Shown: positions 1 to 10,922 of the stretch, in pieces | Numbering within the stretch: position 1 is the stretch's first letter | Layout of the letters: each line of letters begins with the position of its first letter | Source of the DNA: Quillaja saponaria | Taxonomy: Eukaryota; Streptophyta; Magnoliopsida; Fabales; Quillajaceae | Assembly (NCBI GenBank): GCA_029379385.1 | Contig: CM055611.1 | Coordinates: forward strand, 10,230,001-10,294,000 | Direction: 5' to 3' | DNA length: 64,000 nucleotides | Position numbers and translations under genes: made by a program | Notes under the pieces: generated by a model | Database searches by the model: none | Seen by the model: the letters and a program-made list of their open reading frames with translations, nothing else | What the model was told of the DNA's origin: nothing

Positions 1-2960
1 AAGTAAGTGATCCGGAAAGAATACCTTGCCATCAATTTCTCGGCAAGTCCATTATCGGTAGCTGAAGTTCTTAGAAATTGTTACTAAAAAAAAAAAAATA
101 TCAACAGAAGAGTAATGAGTCCTATATATATTCAATGAGTGAAAAATTATACCCAAAGGTACTAGCATCACTCAACACACGTATATGATATATAGTCAAT
201 TAATATGAACATATCAAAAATTTCAAAACCACTAAGTTACACGTACATGACTATGGAAACATAAAACTTAACAAGCACAGTTCAAGTAGTACTATGTATA
301 ATTAAATCAAAACAATCAAAGAACACAAATCATACAAAGGGCCAACCAAGTAACTTAGCCTAGCACAATAAATATCTCCCCCCACCCAGCATTTACACTC
401 TAGTACGATAGGTTAATTCTCAGTACACAATCCATCCCACCAAGCTGAGCACTTAATTTTTTTAAAACACCTATCAGAATATCTCAGATCAGAATATCAA
501 ATCAAAATATTCTAGGTGCAGTTAGATTCTATTTCATAAGTAAAAATCATTTTGGAAGAAAAACATTTTTATTGGCCCTTATCAACCATAACCAATCTTA
601 TACAACAAACATAGTTTAAATAGCTCAAATTAAGCATTACATATTCTAATATACTACTAAACATAAATAATTTTACTTAATTACGCATAAACAATTTCAC
701 ATATTAATCTAACAACCAAAAAGTAATATTTAACCACTCTTCGTTTACCGATTTTACTTGTTACTCCCTTTTATGTTTACGCACATTATCGACTCAACAA
801 TGCTTTTAGGAGCTACAACTAAAATTTTCAAGCATTATTTGGTTGTCCATTTTATAAGTTATAACTTTTAATTACGAAAATCTATAAGTACTAAGTTTCA
901 AGTATTTATTTAAAGTTTACCTCTTTTATGCATTTCACACTATTTGAATATATATTTGATTTCAACTTACTTAACCAATTTCAACAAAACCAAGTTCAAC
1001 TATTATTTCTAGGATTTTAGCTATCTTTATTATTTAAAAACTTTTCCTAAAATCAGACTTGAACTCACTTAATTCCTCACATGAACACAAATAGAGCATT
1101 CGCATAATTCTTGGTTATCAACATCAGATTTCAATGCTTATAGAATTCTCATACTTGAGAATTAAATTATGAAACTTGCTAGTCTAGTTTATCAAGATGT
1201 TAGGAACATTTCATGTTCAGCACCTACTCCTAATTCATCCTTTGAGACCCTCCAAAATTAATTACACCAAAACACGTTTAATCAGGACCCGAAAATCATA
1301 ACCAGAAGTCATGTTCAATTCAATGACACAATATTTCATTTCTAAGTCCTAAAAATCCAACAAAGGAAAGTAAACTTTTCTAGAAAACACCTAAACGTGG
1401 ACGTCTAAAAGTAAGGATAATGAAAAGAAAATAGACAATATTTTTCAAAGACAAAGTAAGTTCCTTGAAAACAAATCTCTCTAAAAGTAACAAAACCTAT
1501 CAATAAAGCCATGTATACACTAAACTCTTATCAAACATAGTCATACAATCAGTAATATCAATCGTTGATATAAATGATTATTGATAACTACATCCTTTGA
1601 AGAAACTCTATACCATTGGGCCTGAGACTTCAAAAATCAATAATATTTGGTTGAAAAGTGAAATGTCTTTTTCTAGTACATCCTGTATAATACAAAGACT
1701 GTGAAAAAGGTCATATTACTAAAAATACTGCCACATGCTATTTAACCAAAATTATGTTAACTAAGATTTATAGATTAATGAACAAAATAGAAGAAAGATA
1801 AAAAAATTCAAGGATTTTAAATAAAGTCATCGAGTTATGTAAGAATAGTACACATAAATAAGAATTAAGGAATTATGTATGTCTATATATACATAAAAGT
1901 AAGCAACAAGAAATATTCTTGAAATGCATAGTTTAAACTTTCTCCTCACGCAAGAATCAATACCCTTTGGCCTACGCCAGTTTGTCTTAACATAAATTTT
2001 CTTGTCACTTTGGGGCCTCTTTAACTTCTTGACATTCTTCTTTACAATATTCTTTGTCAGCAAAGGAATAGCCATAGTTTATCTAAAATGCTAAATTGTA
2101 AGAAGTCATCCCCTTCCAAGATATAGAAATAAGAGAATAGGGACTAAAACCAAGAGAAATAAATAATAGAAGAAAATATCTCAAGTCTGGATGTCATAAA
2201 TTCCTCTAAACCCTAATGGCAAGAACAAAATCCCAAATTCAAAAGCAACTGATATCGAGCTACTGGGATCTGATTAAATCAAAACCATAAGCTACACGAT
2301 TATTACAAAACAGCCTTTTCTATTCATGAATGGAAAACTTTATTTTACAAAATTATAAAGTTTTTATTTAAGAATGTATGTTTGTGAATGAAACTCGGCA
2401 TGATTAAGTTACAAATAACATATTTGTCCATCTTACTAGTTCCATTCAATAAGTACACCTTTAATCGAGAAAAATAGCTTTCAAAATAATTTAAACCAGA
2501 AGAAAAGAAGGTTCCAAACTTGGTCAAAATGTAATGCCTCGCTCTGAATACTCACGGGTGGTGGAGGACAAAACAAAGAAGCTTTTGAGAACTAAGTGAA
2601 TGGTAAGAAAATATAAAGTGGCTGCCATGGAAGGCTAACTAAATGAGGGAAAGAAGACTCTTTCATAGCAAAACAAAAAGGTAGGAGAGCCAAGCATCCA
2701 TGGAATTTTCAGGAAGCAGGGGGACACAAAAAGAACCCAAAGGCGGTGGAGGCAAAAAATTTAGAAGCAAGATCAGCTAAGAGAAATAAATAAACAAAAA
2801 AAAGGCAAAATGATAAAATGCTCAAGTCAACGGGTCAAAAATTTTAAATTTTTTTACACTTTTTTTGCACTCATAAATAAAATTACACATGTTAATTTCA
2901 AGTTTTAAGTCAACCAATGATATAGTAAAATTTAATTTTATAATTTCATATAAATATATA
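1..2960 (-). repeat. Tekay/Del-like LTR fragment (copy 1), cut by window start
   Basis: Reading the minus strand, this stretch carries the blocks shared by the LTR family that recurs at 7.2, 8.8, 12.8, 15.8, 47.3 and 55.9 kb. The clearest are a GATAAGGGCCAATAA-like box (about 565-590) and the following 'gcacctag.atattttgattt' block (about 495-520). The LTR 5' side lies to the right, near 2.9 kb, where a TTTTGACCC-GTTGACTT segment (about 2820-2850) resembles the leader of the 15.8-kb copy. The LTR 3' end lies beyond the window edge. A piece of a ribosomal protein gene sits inside it at 1932-2216. Both boundaries of the LTR are approximate; family membership is fairly secure, lineage is inferred from the 57-kb copy. 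Confidence 0.6.
1932..2216 (-). pseudogene. RPL32: First coding exon and 5' region of ribosomal protein eL32 (RPL32), truncated
   Basis: On the minus strand an ATG at 2075 opens 48 codons that are recognisably the N-terminus of eukaryotic large-subunit ribosomal protein eL32: MAIPLL, then [17 protein letters not shown] and VRRKFK. After VRRKFK the reading frame runs on without similarity to 1827, so the rest of the roughly 130-residue protein is missing. Upstream of the ATG is a pyrimidine-rich stretch ending in TTTTAG just before ATAAACTATGG, which looks like the end of a 5'-UTR intron. Further up is AAACCCTAA on the plus strand (2208-2216), the telo-box typical of plant ribosomal protein promoters. 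Intron-like sequence and promoter motif argue for a genomic fragment rather than a processed copy. It lies inside an LTR fragment, in the same orientation. Non-functional as it stands. Confidence 0.8.
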
Positions 2961-3104
2961 TATATATTATATACGTATAATATATACAAGTTTTTATTTA
3001 TTTTAATTCTACTTCGTGTAAAATTTTATTCTCCTAGTTGCAAAGTTACGCTAGAATATTCTAAAACGTATAGTGAAGTATATAAAGGTATATGAATGAT
3101 AGAT

Positions 3105-4375
3105 AAAGTATAAGAATTTGTCATCCTCAATAAAGAGAACGAATATCCTATGGCCTCTTAAGACAAGTGTGTCTTGTTATGGAAATCTTAATTTGTAAAG
3201 TGAAAGAGATTAAGAAAAGTGTTTTCTTGAATCTCTTTAAGGAACAAAACGTAAACTTGGTTTTAAGTACTAAAAGATTTAGACAAATACAGGGTTGACA
3301 CTAGAATCCATGCCCTATGTCTATCTTAGGATATGTATGATGATAGGATTGAAATACATAATAACCTAGCACTGAAAGGTTTGATAAGTGATATTAACTT
3401 CATTTTACTTGGGTGGTTATGATACATTGCCAGATGTTAATCTTGATCTATGATTATAAGTAGATTGGTTTAGCAAAACCAAAGTTATATTAAAAGTGTT
3501 TTAATTTAATCGTACTTCTGAGGAAGTATCCAATTACATTTATTGCCAGCGTACAAGAGAACCTAATGGATTACACACATTAATTAAGAAATTAGAAGGA
3601 TAATGAAGTCTTAGAATTAATAGTTAAGTTCCAGAGACATAAGGGTAATATAAGGGTAAAAAGATAATTGTTACCTATACATATATGAAAAGATTTGTTT
3701 TCTTAAAATTCAAGGAAAAATCTAGTGAGAATCTTAATTGGATTTAGGCCACTAGGAATCTAAAGGTCCATTAGTAATCATAAAGGGATTATGAACTTTT
3801 AAAGGAGTTTTGAGTCTTAGGTCTTGGATTTTAGGTTTATTCAAATCCTAGACAACAAATGATTATAATTCTCTAAGCCCTAGTGGCACCCTATATGTAG
3901 TAAAGCTAAAATGAATTTGGCCAAGAAGTTGTAAGCAAGCAAAAAAGTGACATTCGTTCTTTTGAGAGATTGTCAGCAAGAAGAGTTCTTGAAAATCTCA
4001 TCCCTTTAGTTGTGACCCCAATTATTAAAGCAAAAGACTTCTTTTCTTCAAGAACAATATTTCATTGATGATTTTACTAAGTAGAAGCTAGCACGTATTC
4101 TAAGGGTGAATCGATTCCTTTGAATATTTTACAAAAAAGGTAAAGGGTTTTTAATCAATCAATTATGTGAACTAATATTTGGGAGAATCATTTTGATAAT
4201 TCGTGGAGGAATCCAAGAATCCTTGCTAAACAATCAATCTAGTTGCGTGAACAAAGCTTTAAGAGGTTAGTTTAGCATTTAACTTTCATTATATATAATT
4301 AATTGAATATAATATTCTTAGTTTGGAAAAATTTTAATTCTATTGTGCATGCATATGATGCATGACCTAGTTTTC
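3105..4375 (+). repeat. Unclassified dispersed repeat, family B copy 1
   Basis: This stretch matches the reverse complement of about 53840-55180 over most of its length. Shared landmarks in order are: 'aataaagag.a.gaatatc', 'gaaagagattaa.aaaag', 'ttcttgaatctcttt.agg', the 'aagaagagttcttga' segment, 'gtggaagctagca', 'aatc.ttgctaaacaatcaa' and 'aagaggttagttt'. No reading frame of note is present. The second copy has a TATATAAATATA box upstream of the 'agcaagaagagttcttga' segment, so it may be an LTR or the promoter/5' end of a gene-like element. I cannot assign a superfamily. Ends are approximate. Confidence 0.55.
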
Positions 4376-4445
4376 CTAACATATTTAGACTATATGAACA
4401 TGTTATTAAGTTAAAAGTATATCATACAAAAACTGATACCCTAAA

Positions 4446-4612
4446 TAATTGGTCTAGTGGTCAAGAAGATATGTTCTTCATTTTATTTTTCATGAGTTCG
4501 AATTATATAGGAGTTAAACCTTTCTAAATTTTCTTGTCTCGGCCAACATGATTACCTTTATCTGGACCAGAGAATTGAATTAGTCAAGACATGCATAAGT
4601 TAGCTATAAAAT
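4446..4612 (+). mobile_element. tRNA-derived SINE, degenerate
   Basis: TGGTCTAGTGG (4450-4460) fits the RNA polymerase III A box and GTTCGAATT (4496-4504), about 35 bp downstream, is close to the B box; this spacing is normal for a tRNA-derived promoter. The body continues to 'gaattagtcaagacatgcataagttagc', which resembles the 3' ends of plant SINEs that finish in a GATTAGTC...GCGTAAGCTGGCC type of sequence, though degenerate here. An A-rich stretch follows at about 4620. I did not find a convincing target-site duplication. Called from promoter boxes and 3' resemblance only. Confidence 0.5.
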
Positions 4613-5995
4613 CACTAGATTGTTAAAAAAATGATCAATTGCATTTTGCTTCTCATTCCACTAGCAATGTCCTCATTTTTCTTTTAACTTAAACAAGTAC
4701 CCACCTTATTTTGAATTCTAAATTGTCATTGACTTCTTAAAGCCTATTGCATAGTTAACTACACTCTAATTCATAAGACGAAGACCAATTGTCAAAAACA
4801 ATCAGAACAAAAAAAAAAAAAAGGACATTATCACAAACACCGTTATTTTGGTTAGTTGATACTTGGTGAATAAGAGTGTAGAAGCATTGTATTTTTATTT
4901 GAGTTTTTACGTATTAACTCATATGATTAGAACAATTTCTTGTTTGTTGTCTTTTTCCTTATTTATAATAATCTTGACTACAATATATTACCCTAAAATA
5001 AAATTATCAAAGAATGTATTATTTCAAATTCATCCTTATAGAGTACAGTGACAATTTTGTTAAAACACGCTCTGACCCAACATGATATGAATATTTATTA
5101 CCTGAATCGGTTTAATATGACATGGATATTTTTGACATGTCTATTTTCCAAATTGACCCGCCTTAGCTTACCCATATTTTTTTGACCTGACAAAACCCGG
5201 TTTGGTTATTTTGACCAAAATTTTTGGATCTAGCCTATTAGTAATATGAATTATTACCACTTTGACAAGTTAGTAATATGGATTAATAGCCTTGACACGT
5301 GTGCGGTTTATTGAATATTGTGTGAATGCATACAAGCCCAAAAGCCATGACTAGCTTCATATACATAATGAAATCATCTTGCTTCCATGTGTATAATATA
5401 GGATGTCACCCTCACTATCGAGTAAAAATCTCTTCATACTAGATTGATATATTTTTAGATGATGGTACTATTGGACTAACGTGGCTACTCATGGTGTCAC
5501 ATGTTAGGATCTATTACACATCTGATGAGGAACCTTGAAACCCTCTGTTTACCTTTATATAATGAATGTTAGATCATTCCTTAGGGTGGAACCTATTAAC
5601 ACCTATATGTTTACGTTATTGCATGCATAAAGGTATTTTGCTACCCTCTAGTTACATAGATCAATGCATACATACATAGAGTCATTTGATTTTATTTAGA
5701 CATTATTAGGCTAAGCCCAATAAGCCTTTTTAGGTTCATTTTCAAAAATGTTAGTTAGAGTCTTAGTGAGCTAACTAATAAATGGTGGTAATTTTAAAAT
5801 TAAAGGGAGCAAAATCTTGCAAAAGAAAATAAGAAGATTGCAATAACCATACCTAAGAGCTAGAATATCCAAGGAAATTTGTTTACAAGCCCGAACCTAT
5901 TCACCCTAGCCTAAACAGTCATCTCTTTGACCTAGAAACACTTCTACCTAGCCCAAGTAACCCTCCTAACCCAAATAGTTCCCGCATGCACTTCT
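4613..5995. other. No gene recognised; possible remnant LTR/leader of the gag that follows
   Basis: This is AT-rich sequence without a credible ORF. From about 5330 it has the texture of a degenerate LTR or leader, with blocks such as 'tgtcacatgttaggatctatta' and 'ctaagcccaataagcc', and it leads into the gag remnant that begins at 6000. I could not find a second copy in the window to define LTR ends, nor a primer binding site. Confidence 0.25.
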
Positions 5996-5999
5996 AACA

Positions 6000-6565
6000 A
6001 TGGCTGAAAGTGAATCCTAAATTGTCAAGTTAACCAACATTATCCTAGCTTTGCAAGAAAGATAGACCAGTTAACTTCTTCCTATGACAAATCTCATTGT
6101 GGCCCAATACCTAAGTACTGAAGGGTCCAAAAAGTTGTCGATGGGACCAATTGTTGTGAAGAGACCAAACCCAAAGATAATTTCAATGAAGATGTCTTTG
6201 ACAAGTTAGGACGGGTGGAAACCATGATGAAATGCATGAAAAAGATTGATGATGGTGTAGACAGTGAAAGGCTCCCTATAATTCCTCAAGTACGCTTTTT
6301 GTAAGTTTAAGATGTCAAGCTTAGAAGAATTTGATAGGACTGGCTGCTCTAAAACTTATTTGAAAATGTATGCTAGGTCATGTAAGCTCATATGGCATTT
6401 GAGGAACTTATTGCCTAAATGTACCAAGATATTTGACTAGGGATGCTTTGAGGTGGTTTGTAAGCCTATAAGCTCACACATGAAAGGACATATGTGAAGC
6501 TTTTATGAAATAATACAAATATAATAATGAGGTTGATGCAACTAGTGAAGGTTTTGGGTCATTAG
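6000..6565 (+). pseudogene. Ty3/gypsy gag remnant
   Basis: Translated on the plus strand across several frameshifts and stops, this stretch gives patches typical of plant gypsy Gag capsid: 'KFKMSSLEEFDRTGC.KT.LKMYAR' around 6300-6385, then 'L..LLPK' and a tryptophan-to-cysteine-changed 'W.V' region, ending in 'YKYNNEVDAT..GFGSLG' around 6505-6560. In intact relatives the corresponding part runs FKVPEF-x-KYxG-x-CPKTHLxxYxRKM. An ATG at 6000 begins MAESES followed by a stop. The gene is dead, with more than five in-frame stops. The nearest pol-type debris of a possibly related type is at 21.5-22.9 kb, but I cannot show they belong together. Confidence 0.55.
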
Positions 6566-6913
6566 GGTAGCAAAATAACAATAATTTTTGACCATATAAA
6601 CCCCTTAAATTCTAGTGAAATCAATGAAAAAAAGATAGATAAGATAGTTTGTCATAATCTGATATGTTAGCATTTCATTTTAAAAATTTTGCGTGTAAAG
6701 TTTGTATATAGGTGAAACAATAATAAATAAATTTAAAGTGAATAAATATCCACACACACACAGAGATATATATACATGTATAAAGCAAGAATAAATATAC
6801 ACTATGAATTTGTTTGACTTTTGCCTAAATTCTTTTAGATTTTGTCTTATGTAAATTTTTAGCTAGGTATGAAAAAATAGTATAAACAAAGAAAACTAAA
6901 TTGAATAAATGTG

Positions 6914-6970
<57 letters not shown>
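6914..6970. repeat. (AT)n microsatellite
   Basis: An almost uninterrupted run of AT dinucleotides over about 55 bp, ending in GTATAT. Length is likely polymorphic. Confidence 0.9.
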
Positions 6971-6975
<5 letters not shown>

Positions 6976-7797
6976 AAAGTATAAATTAAGAATTATTTAC
7001 ATCACAAATTTAAACTTTGACCTTGATTTGTTTTACTTTATATTTGTTCCTCCTTATTTCTTTGGATCGACTTACTTCTTCTTCCATTTTAGCCAAAGCC
7101 TTTCCTTTGCTCTATTCTTCATCGATCTTGTGCATCATCTTGAACTTTTGCTCCTTTACTTGTTGCAGCTAAGGCTGATACATCAAAGTGTCACACCCCA
7201 TATGGAGGCATGACTAGCTAGAGGAATAGATAACCAAACCTCCGTAACCCTGACTTCAAACAAAGAAACACATACAACTCTTGACCAAACTAAAGATTAA
7301 AAATAAAGTTTAGAAAACACAAGTTAAATACAATAGTTTATTTACTAAAATACATAACAATTTATTAAAAATTTCAACAAATTTTCCCTTTAAACTGGAA
7401 CATACCCAAATACAAATATAGATCATCTAGTTATATTCAACCAGTTACCAACAACAATAATATGCCAAGAGAAGCTCTTCACTTTATAACATAACAATGA
7501 ATGAAATAAACCATAACACAATACAAAATCAGATACCCAGGCTTAAAAGTGATTGCAAACTTTTATCCTTGACTTCAATTATGAGATTTTGAAGCAATGC
7601 CATGTCGCACTCTATCGACAGGTCACAAGCTTGTCGATGATGTATACCAACATCCGTTTATCGATTTTACTCATCATTATCTCTTGCATTCACTCGTGTT
7701 GTTGGCTCAACCACAAGTTCAGGAGCATGGAAAAATAACCTTGCTTTTTAGCTTTCATTTTCCAGGCTATCATAAGGATCCTAATATCAGTATGGTC

Positions 7798-8209
7798 AAC
7801 TTTTACTGCCCATGGTTCCTCAGCTAAAAAGTATGGAAGACCATCACCAGGTACACTTATGCCAGGGAACATCAAATCAGCTCCTCCAATGATAAAACAT
7901 GAAACCTTACCACCCTTAAGCATGAAAGAAGGTAAGAGTTCAGGAGCCTTCCAGAGAGCATAAACTGTAGGGTATATTTTTGTGCCTCGACCATTAATAT
8001 AAAAAAAACATAGGAAAGCCACCCTCTACACCTTATACATGGACTCGATTTTGATTCTTTGACACCGTCATTTCTGTCTTAAATGGAAGTAAGGTGTCTA
8101 TGTTGGAATCCAAAGCTCGGGGAAATCTATCCTTAATTGTTAGTTTCAACTTCTTTCTATTTGCACCACTAGTGAGACTATATCTTGCTTGCTCTATGTC
8201 TCTAAAAAA
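7798..8209 (-). pseudogene. eIF2D (ligatin) N-terminal fragment
   Basis: Two overlapping minus-strand frames together give about 135 residues recognisable as the N-terminus of eukaryotic translation initiation factor 2D, which delivers initiator tRNA and recycles 40S subunits. Visible landmarks are RKKLKLTIKDRFP, then KNQNRVHV, NGRGTKIYPTVYALWKAPE, LLPSFMLKGG, IIGGADLMFPGISVPG and EPWAVKV, which lead into the PUA domain. Damage includes a TAT-to-TAA stop right after NRVHV and a one-base insertion in a T run near 8010. Similarity starts at what should be the protein's own N-terminus and stops at EPWAVKV (7798), where intron-like sequence beginning GTTGACC may follow. The remaining three quarters of the gene (SWIB/SUI1 part) is absent. 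It sits in the interior of an LTR, in the same orientation. Confidence 0.85.
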
Positions 8210-8409
8210 GAGTCTAGATAATATAACAATAAATGATGAATGGGTTTTGGGGTTAATACGGCGAAGAAGGTAGCCAGAGAGGAAAAATTTGGCTGAGATG
8301 AACAAAAGTAACTCAGTTGCCAGGAGAAACTTCCCACGGTTATTCAAAAAAAGATGGAGCAGGGGAGAGAGCCTAGAAGGTTAGTGAATTTAGAAGGTAA
8401 AGTCAACTA

Positions 8410-8470
8410 AGAGAGGAAAAATGAAGGAAAAGGAAAAGAAAAAGAAAAAGAAAAAGAAAAAGAAAAGGGA
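8410..8470. repeat. (GAAAAA)n purine microsatellite
   Basis: A run of GGAAAA and GAAAAA units on the plus strand (pyrimidine-rich on the minus strand, which is the LTR sense strand). Confidence 0.85.
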
Positions 8471-8512
8471 AATTACATGGTTAAGGTCTAAGTTTTAAAT
8501 TTGTGGTGTAGA

Positions 8513-8517
<5 letters not shown>

Positions 8518-8562
<45 letters not shown>

Positions 8563-8590
8563 TTATATATATGTATGTATGTATGTATGT
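8518..8590. repeat. (TA)n followed by (GTAT)n microsatellite
   Basis: About 50 bp of TA repeats, a short interruption, then four GTAT/TATG units to 8590. Lies in the leader of the minus-strand LTR, where the copy at 12.97 kb also has an (AT)n run, so it is probably ancestral to the family. Confidence 0.9.
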
Positions 8591-8784
8591 TAATTTTTAA
8601 TTTACTTGGTTCACAATTTTATTTACTTTACAACCACAAATTACACACAAAATTTATACTAAGATATCGGGTTATAACATGTTTAATTATCTTGTTATTT
8701 ATTTAATTTTTTATTTTAAAACTAAAAATTTACATATTATATTTAAAACTCGACTTCACGATGTCGAGTTATAACTTAAAGAAA

Positions 8785-9456
8785 CAAATTCAGCACCTTC
8801 CTCCTTTTTTTTTCTTTCCATCACCTTCCTTTGTTCAACCGCGTAGGTAGTCAAGAGTTAATTCTTAGCAGCCAACATCCTTTATTTTAGAAAGCAATAA
8901 CTTGTTTCAAGTCTTGCACCATGAGCTCCACCTTGAGGGGTTATTCTTGTCATGAGTGTGCTACAGCAAGGCTGACCGTGATAAGGCAGCCAGCAATAGC
9001 CTTGATGGTCCAGCCGTGAGCCTAATTAGAGAAGGCAGCCACCCTTTTCACTTTGTTGTAATCTTATGATGTACAATCTTGCTAATTAGAGTAATTTGAT
9101 GATTTAGGAGTAGGGGTTAAGAAATTGTGAATGAAAGTAAGAGTAAAGGATATGTAGGATAGTTACATGATTGTTGGAAACTAAACTTTGGAATTTGAAT
9201 ATGTTAATAATAGAATTATATGATCAAGCTTTGATGAAATTTAGGAAGTTAGTTTAATTTAAATTCAAGTTAGAATATGAATAATACGGAAATTGATCAA
9301 TTGTGTGGGGATTTCTTGGTGTATGTATAAAGATATATACATATAAATTCAAGGAAATTAAATATGCCTTTAAGATATTGGATAAAATATTTAAGAGGAA
9401 TTAGTTCCAATTCGATAAAATATTTAAGAGGAATTATTTCCAAAGTAATATATTAA

Positions 9457-9496
<40 letters not shown>

Positions 9497-10560
9497 AAGA
9501 TTGAGGAATTGTAGAATTACTTATGAAATGGTTACACTAAGTAGCATATGAATTTTTGATTTTCAGTTTCGAAACGTGTCGTGGATACACCGACACTTTC
9601 AAATTCTAGATGGAATGATGAACCAAATTCTTAAGCCTAGTGAGTGGAAAATGTTGCTCTTTGGTTGCTAGATTATCTTGGTTATTTGTTTCGGTGTATT
9701 TTATGAATGTGTAATGCTATGAATTTAGCTAATTGAATTAAGTCTTGTATTGTTGACCTTTGCATAATAATTTAATTGTATTTGACTTATGATTTTGTTT
9801 GTGTTTGATAAGGGCTAATAAGACTAATTTTTATCATAAATATGATTGCCTTGTTTGATTTGTGTGTACATTGAATATTTAAATCATATTTGTTTATTTT
9901 ATTACATTATCCATATTTATGTACGTGCGAAATTGAATTGTTTAGCAAGTCATGTTATTCTAATATTATTAGATTTATGTGTTTTGATTTTGTATTGATT
10001 GATACTAGTACCATTATGGTACGCTTTTCGCTCACTGAGTCTTTATGACTCACCTCTCGTATGTTATTGTTTTTTTTTTAATAACAGGAGACTAGCATTC
10101 ATCGTTGACAGATTCGTGACTTGATGATTCTATTGTTGCAAGGTATATATCTGAGATCATATACTTGAAGCCAAATGATGAAGTTTGCAATCACATTAAG
10201 GCTTTGAGGTGTTGTGTTGTGTTTTGTTTTGTGTAATAGTTTAACTATTATTGTTTATGATATGAATGGAGCAGAGCTCCCTATAAATATTGTTACTATT
10301 GTTGATTAGTTGAACCATATTATAAATATTTGTATTGTCGAGCATGTTCTACTTTACGGGGAACCTATGCCAAAATTTTTAATTAAAGTGTTATGTGTTT
10401 GGACAAATAAGTCTTTGCCTAAAATTTGGTTTGATAAAATTTCTTTTTTAATTATAGTTGGCCAAATGTTATATCTATGTTTCTTGATTTGAAATAAGGA
10501 TTATGGAGGTTTGGTTACCTATTTCTCCGGCCAGTCATGTCTTTGTGTGAGAGTGTGACA
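8785..10560 (+). repeat. Tekay/Del-like LTR fragment (copy 3), 5'-truncated
   Basis: Plus-strand copy of the family's 3' two-thirds. In order it shows the pyrimidine-rich leader, 'aaatatttaagaggaatt', the 'gataagggctaataa' box (about 9810), 'ctagtaccattatggtacg' with 'ctcactgagtctttatgact' (10005-10055), the 'gagcagagctcc' box (about 10270), and the end GAGGTTTGGTTACC ... GTGTGACA at 10560. A (TA)n(TG)n run lies at 9462-9496. No PBS follows, so this is a solo LTR or a 3' LTR fragment. It abuts copy 2 head to head at about 8780. Confidence 0.7.
9462..9496. repeat. (AT)n(GT)n microsatellite
   Basis: A compound dinucleotide run: about six AT units followed by about twelve TG units. Confidence 0.9.
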
Positions 10561-10920
10561 TATTTCACTTTTGTGTATACCTAGAACCTCTAGAAAATGG
10601 TTTTCTTTGGGATGTTTTATAGACTATGGATTTTTCTCTAAGGTATTCATGCTTGGAAAAATTAAATAATAATTTATTATTATTTTCTTTCTATAATTTC
10701 ATATGTATCATGGAAATTAATCAAATACAATAGGCAAGCTAGTATTGGATATTATATATTATAAAAAATAAATATTTAAAGGATCAATATTGGGGGATAT
10801 ATCCCTTTGAAAGATAACTTTCAAATTTCTTGTATTGGTTATTCTTTTTTATTATAATTGTATATTAAATATTATATAACATTCCTTAATAGGATGAAGC
10901 ATAATTTGAAAAAAAAAAAA
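10561..10920. other. No gene recognised
   Basis: AT-rich spacer between the end of an LTR and the CACTA remnant; ends in a run of 14 A (about 10909-10922). I see no coding or structural signal. Confidence 0.4.
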
Positions 10921-10922
10921 AA

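Larger units (their letters stand above)
7189..8776 (-). repeat. Tekay/Del-like solo LTR (copy 2), body replaced by a gene fragment
   Basis: On the minus strand the element starts near 8776 with a mutated TGTTATAACTCGA-type 5' end, carries the 'ttaaatataatatgtaaatttt' and 'acaccacaaattt' leader blocks, and ends at 7189 with the family's conserved 3' end (GTTACGGAGGTTTGGTTATC ... GGGGTGTGACA). Flanks are CAAAG on the left (7184-7188) and TAAAG on the right (8777-8781), a 4/5 match that could be an old 5-bp target duplication. It is only 1.6 kb long, against 3.4-3.8 kb for copies at 15.8 and 47.3 kb. Most of the central body is missing, and an eIF2D coding fragment occupies part of the interior. 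Confidence 0.7.
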
